A stretch of 9,483 bases of DNA, from the NCBI GenBank assembly GCA_021815065.1, contig JAKAHI010000029.1, positions 1 to 9,483 on the forward strand. Reading direction: 5' to 3'. This document shows, in pieces, positions 6,390 to 9,483 of this stretch (position 1 is its first letter; each line of letters starts with the position of its first letter). The DNA comes from a bacterium. GTDB taxonomy: Bacteria; JAMCPX01. The notes under the pieces are model-generated. The model saw only the letters and a list, made by a program, of their open reading frames with translations, did no database searches and was not told the DNA's origin. The position numbers were made by a program, and so were the translations under genes.

Positions 6390-7706
6390 ATGAAAAAATA
6401 TGTAGCAAAAACACCTTTATTCCTTATGACCCTGCTCATGCCTGCAATTGCGAACGCTGATGCAGCCGGAACCGCAGTGAACAGGGTTAGCGCAGGGGAT
6501 ACTGCGTTCGTGCTTATTGCAACGGCACTGGTCATGCTGATGACACCGGGGCTTGCATTGTTTTACGGCGGTATGGTCAGAAAAAAAAATGTGCTTGCAA
6601 CAATCATGCAGAGCTTTATACTCCTTGCGGTTATCAGTATCCAATGGGTTTTGTGGGGTTACAGCCTTTCCTTCGGTCCGGACATCCATGGTATTATAGG
6701 GAGCCTGAAATGGTTTGGGCTTAACCATGTCGGGTTTGCACCAAACCCCAATTACGCTCCTACAATTCCTCATGAGGTATTTATGATGTTCCAGATGATG
6801 TTTGCCGTAATAACGCCCGGGCTCATCACGGGGGCCTTTGCCGAACGAATGAAATTTAAAACATTTCTTGTATTTATCATTTTATGGGCCACCCTGGTTT
6901 ATGATCCCATTGCCCACTGGGTATGGGGCACCGGAGGATGGATACACAATCTTGGAGCGCTTGATTTCGCAGGCGGTACCGTCGTCCATATAAGCTCTGC
7001 AATATCCGCGCTTGCCGCTGTTCTTATCATCGGTAAACGGCACAACTACGGTAAAGAACACAACCCGCCCCACAATCTTACCATGACGGTCATCGGTGCA
7101 TCGTTGCTGTGGTTCGGATGGTTCGGGTTCAATGCAGGCAGCGCCCTTTCTGCCGGTGCACTTGCTGGGTCCGCATTTGTCGTAACGAACATAGCTGCAG
7201 CAGCAGCTACACTCGGATGGCTTGCTGCAGAATGGAAAAAGAGCGGCAAACCGACCATGCTTGGCGCAGCGAGTGGTGCTGTGGCAGGGCTTGTCGCAAT
7301 TACACCTGCATCGGGATATGTAGGACCCATACCGGCCATCATTATAGGCTTTATTGCCGGTATGCTGTGCTACTATGCCGTAAGCTTGAAGCCGAAGTTA
7401 GGCTACGATGATGCGCTGGACGTTGTCGGTGTGCATGGTGTCGGCGGTACGTTTGGGGCGCTTGCAACAGGACTTTTTGCAAGCGTTGCCATTAATGCCG
7501 GCGGTGCAAACGGTCTGTTTTACGGCAATCCGAAACAATTACTGGTTCAGTTTATCGCTGTCGCAGCGACCATTGTGTACGGCTTTGTAGTAACTTTTAT
7601 CATTCTGAAGGTGCTGGATTGGACCATGGGATTGAGGGTTACCCAGGAAGAAGAGGTCATGGGACTTGATATCACCCAGCATGGCGAAGAAGGATACAAT
7701 ATGTAA
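6390..7706 (+). CDS. amtB: Ammonium transporter AmtB, second copy
   Basis: This is a second inner-membrane ammonium channel of 438 residues, with signal peptide MKKYVAKTPLFLMTLLMPAIANA, twin pore histidines His176 and His349, Asp192 in LDFAGG, the pore phenylalanines in FQMMF and an intact C-terminal tail (GLDITQHGEEGYNM). From GDTAFVL to the end it aligns with the first copy over 403 residues without a gap, with about 87 differences by hand count, roughly 78% identity. Differences concentrate in the signal peptide, loops (for example GFAPNPN against GLTPDPV) and the last helices. This pattern suggests an old tandem duplication, not a recent one. Unlike copy one it has its own good sigma-54 promoter and AGAGGAG ribosome site, so it is probably the copy induced under nitrogen limitation. 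A hairpin terminator follows the stop. Confidence 0.96.
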   Translation: MKKYVAKTPLFLMTLLMPAIANADAAGTAVNRVSAGDTAFVLIATALVMLMTPGLALFYGGMVRKKNVLATIMQSFILLAVISIQWVLWGYSLSFGPDIHGIIGSLKWFGLNHVGFAPNPNYAPTIPHEVFMMFQMMFAVITPGLITGAFAERMKFKTFLVFIILWATLVYDPIAHWVWGTGGWIHNLGALDFAGGTVVHISSAISALAAVLIIGKRHNYGKEHNPPHNLTMTVIGASLLWFGWFGFNAGSALSAGALAGSAFVVTNIAAAAATLGWLAAEWKKSGKPTMLGAASGAVAGLVAITPASGYVGPIPAIIIGFIAGMLCYYAVSLKPKLGYDDALDVVGVHGVGGTFGALATGLFASVAINAGGANGLFYGNPKQLLVQFIAVAATIVYGFVVTFIILKVLDWTMGLRVTQEEEVMGLDITQHGEEGYNM

Positions 7707-7788
7707 GATGGTTTCGCAGTCCAGAGTCAGGAGTGACGGGTTAAAAACTTCTGACTCCGGACTCTTTTTCTTGACCCCTCAAACCATC
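7707..7788 (+). repeat. Palindromic element with outer 8-bp inverted repeat after amtB2
   Basis: GATGGTTT (7707-7714), starting at the base after the amtB2 stop, is the exact reverse complement of AAACCATC (7781-7788). Between them lies the long hairpin of the terminator. Inside, the left arm reads as 7-nt units (AGTCCAG, AGTCAGG, AGTGACG). The nested, repeat-based design resembles short interspersed palindromic elements found in many copies in some genomes. Copy number cannot be judged from one window. Confidence 0.5.
7718..7770 (+). terminator. Probable intrinsic terminator after amtB2
   Basis: AGTCCAGAGTCAG (7718-7730) pairs with CTGACTCCGGACT (7751-7763) as a 13-bp stem with one A-C mismatch. 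The loop is 20 nt, and a CTTTTTC tail follows at once. It would end the amtB2 transcript. The large loop makes it less typical than the glnA terminator. Confidence 0.75.
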
Positions 7789-7860
7789 ATTGTTTGCTCC
7801 TCACTCTTATTCCTTTACCCCTTGATCGCGGTACCCTCTGTTTCCATCCTCTTCATATTC

Positions 7861-7876
7861 TTGACATATATGTCAA
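7861..7876 (+). promoter_or_regulatory. Perfect 16-bp palindrome with a -35-like TTGACA, before coaE
   Basis: TTGACATATATGTCAA reads the same on both strands and ends 19 nt before the coaE ATG. Its left half is a consensus -35 hexamer. A partial -10 match, CATAAG, lies at 7882-7887 (15-nt spacer). A start from this promoter would fall at or next to the ATG, where no Shine-Dalgarno sequence is visible. The palindrome is observed. A repressor or CRP/FNR-type operator overlapping a promoter is inferred. Confidence 0.5.
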
Positions 7877-7895
7877 TTTAACATAAGTTCGTGCC

Positions 7896-8498
7896 ATGAA
7901 AATTGTCGGATTGACAGGCGGAATAGGTACAGGCAAATCCACGGTTGCCCGCATATTCGAATCGCTCGGGGCTGTTGTCATCGATTCTGACGAGATCGCC
8001 AGGACGTACTTGTCAAAAGGTATGCCGGGGTACGATCAGGTCGTAAACAGGTATGGGAAAAAAATACTGAACAACGATCTTGAAGCCGACCGGCAAAAGA
8101 TAGCCGAGATCATATTTGGAGACTCAGTAGAGAGAAGATGGCTCGAGCAGCTTATTCATCCCTACGTATTTGAGAAAATCCGGGAAGAAATCAATCTCAG
8201 AAAAGATAAGGACGGCATCATTATCCTTGATGTACCGCTGCTGTTTGAATCGGGTGCGGACAGCTGGTTACGTCCCGTCATTGTTGTCGTTTGCAGCAGG
8301 GACGCCCAGATAAAGCGTATACAGAACAGGACTCCGGAGATGCCGTATGAACACATACTCGAAAGGATCCGCGCCCAAATGCCTATCGAGGAAAAACAAA
8401 AAAGAGCAGACTTTGTCATTGATAATTCGTCCGGTACAGAACAAACAAAAAAGCAGGCAGAAGATATCTGGAACACTATCATGAGTCAAAAAGGTTAG
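7896..8498 (+). CDS. coaE: Dephospho-CoA kinase
   Basis: CoaE phosphorylates the ribose 3'-hydroxyl of dephospho-CoA, the last step of coenzyme A synthesis, in the cytoplasm. The 200-residue length is typical. It shows the P-loop GGIGTGKS (8-15), the substrate-site IDSDEIAR (29-36), LIHP (86-89), DVPLLFE (112-118) and the lid and C-terminal block RIRAQMPIEEKQKRADFVIDN (157-177). The ATG at 7896 begins directly with the family's MKIVGLTGG, so the start is firm although the upstream bases CATAAGTTCGTGCC hold no ribosome site. A leaderless or weakly initiated mRNA is possible. It is separated from amtB2 by a terminator and is not obviously part of the nitrogen cluster. The following CoA-transferase gene begins 70 nt later. 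Confidence 0.97.
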   Translation: MKIVGLTGGIGTGKSTVARIFESLGAVVIDSDEIARTYLSKGMPGYDQVVNRYGKKILNNDLEADRQKIAEIIFGDSVERRWLEQLIHPYVFEKIREEINLRKDKDGIIILDVPLLFESGADSWLRPVIVVVCSRDAQIKRIQNRTPEMPYEHILERIRAQMPIEEKQKRADFVIDNSSGTEQTKKQAEDIWNTIMSQKG

Positions 8499-8568
8499 GG
8501 CTGCCGGAAACCGCTTCTACAGGAACAAGTCTGATCAGATACATACGATAGCCAAGGAGAGAAGTATA

Positions 8569-9483
8569 ATGGATAAATTCGTTAAAAATGTACTTGATTC
8601 TTTCACGAGTCTTCCGAAGGAAGACGGCACGGACAAGATCATGAGTGCGGATGCAGCGATAAGAAATTTCATAAAACCCGGTATGGCAATCCATATCGGC
8701 ATAACGAACAGCATTCCTTACGGACTTTCCTATGAACTGATCCGGCAGTTTTATAAGACAAAACCCGGGTTTGACATAATAACCCTTGGTGCCATCAACC
8801 ACATTATCGTTATGATGCATCTCGGCATGGTAAAAAAGGTCATAACAACATACGCCGGGGATCCCTATCCGTCTCCGACCCCGAACATCGTCGTTCAAAA
8901 CCTCTATCTGAACAAGCAGGTGGACATCGAGAATTGGAGTATTCTTGCATTTACGCTCAGGCTTATGGCAGGTGCACTGGGGGTCGGTTTTTTACCGGTA
9001 AACTCCATCATGAACAGCACCATGGAGATAGAAAACGCCGGCAGTTTCAAAAGAATACCGATGCCGTTCGAGCCGTCGAAAGAGATAGGTGCGCTGAAAG
9101 CCGTGAACCCGGATATTTCCCTGTATCATGCTTTCGTTGCGGACAAATCGGGTCATGCGATATTCACACCCCCCTATGCAGAGGAGTTCTACGGCGCTTA
9201 TGCAAGCCGCAACGGCGTGATTCTTTCGGCAGAGCACATCGTCGATGAGGACGTTATACGCAAATACTCCCACCTTTCAAAGCTGCCGTCGTACCTCGTA
9301 AAGGCGGTTGTACCCATGGAATTCGGCTCACATCCCAGCGGTATGGCAGAAAGCGGGTTTTCCGAGTTTGACGGGTACAGCGAGGATTATGATTTTATAC
9401 TCGGGTTCCGGGAAGCGGCAAAATCCCTGGACACCCTCGATACGTGGATCCGTGACTGGATAACGGGAGTGCAGGACCATGAC
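8569..9483 (+). CDS. Family I CoA-transferase alpha subunit (glutaconate CoA-transferase GctA-like), 3' end missing
   Basis: These 305 residues are open to the window end. Proteins like this move CoA between an acyl-CoA and a free acid, working with a beta subunit that carries the catalytic glutamate. The N-terminus KIMSADAAIRNFIKPGMAIHIG (23-44) is the family's opening block. Later come HAFVADKSGHAIF (187-199), the VVPMEFGSHPSGM block (247-259), typical of the GctA branch, and YDFILGFREAA (274-284). Acidaminococcus GctA has about 320 residues, so little is missing. The start is supported by AAGGAGAG (8554-8561) before the ATG at 8569. No terminator is seen in the 70-nt gap after coaE, so co-transcription is possible. 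A beta subunit gene is expected just beyond the edge. The substrate cannot be told from sequence: glutaconate, another dicarboxylate or a ketoacid are all possible. Confidence 0.85.
   Translation, partial: MDKFVKNVLDSFTSLPKEDGTDKIMSADAAIRNFIKPGMAIHIGITNSIPYGLSYELIRQFYKTKPGFDIITLGAINHIIVMMHLGMVKKVITTYAGDPYPSPTPNIVVQNLYLNKQVDIENWSILAFTLRLMAGALGVGFLPVNSIMNSTMEIENAGSFKRIPMPFEPSKEIGALKAVNPDISLYHAFVADKSGHAIFTPPYAEEFYGAYASRNGVILSAEHIVDEDVIRKYSHLSKLPSYLVKAVVPMEFGSHPSGMAESGFSEFDGYSEDYDFILGFREAAKSLDTLDTWIRDWITGVQDHD

Noticed and set aside
7666..7881. 71-codon open frame over the amtB2 end and the gap before coaE
   Set aside because: It overlaps the amtB2 3' end, reads through the terminator hairpin and has no ribosome site. 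The apparent peptide comes from a pyrimidine-rich stretch.
8499..8568. CTGATCAG palindrome in the coaE to CoA-transferase gap
   Set aside because: At 8 bp with no repeat elsewhere in the gaps it is within chance expectation.

Overview
This is a fully coding-dense bacterial window with every gene on the + strand. It is a nitrogen-assimilation cluster set between housekeeping genes. The order is: 3' part of miaA (tRNA modification); a NifA-type sigma-54 activator; glnA (type I glutamine synthetase); a first ammonium transporter (amtB1); a stand-alone class I glutamine amidotransferase; a second ammonium transporter (amtB2); coaE (last step of CoA synthesis); and a CoA-transferase alpha subunit cut by the window end. 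The sigma-54 logic, a type I GS with the adenylylation-loop tyrosine, and signal peptides on both Amt proteins suggest a Gram-negative-type bacterium. A Desulfobacterota- or Nitrospirota-like anaerobe would fit, but this is an impression from protein style and not a proven assignment.

Layout. miaA and the activator overlap by 8 nt and probably share a transcript. The 152-nt gap before glnA holds a well-formed -24/-12 (sigma-54) promoter and, upstream of it, an array of TGT/ACA half-sites. glnA ends in a strong intrinsic terminator. amtB1 and the amidotransferase follow, separated by only 2 nt, so they are probably translationally coupled. The 147-nt gap before amtB2 holds a second good sigma-54 promoter, again with TGT/ACA half-sites and a 13-bp inverted repeat that flanks the promoter. 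After amtB2 comes a heptamer-based palindromic hairpin with a T tail. The rest of that 189-nt gap is pyrimidine-rich, and a perfect 16-bp palindrome containing TTGACA lies just before coaE. No gap exceeds 300 nt.

How the genes work together. The Amt proteins would bring in ammonium, GS would fix it into glutamine, and the NifA-like protein is the obvious candidate activator for the two sigma-54 promoters. The most interesting signal is regulatory. A composite element, TGT-N9-ACA-N4-TGT, lies at nearly the same offset (about -90 to -70) upstream of both sigma-54 promoters, and a close variant (N5) precedes amtB1. The spacing differs by one base from the textbook NifA site (TGT-N10-ACA). Also unusual are the absence of a glnK (P-II) gene beside two amtB genes and the presence of an amidotransferase of unknown partner between them.
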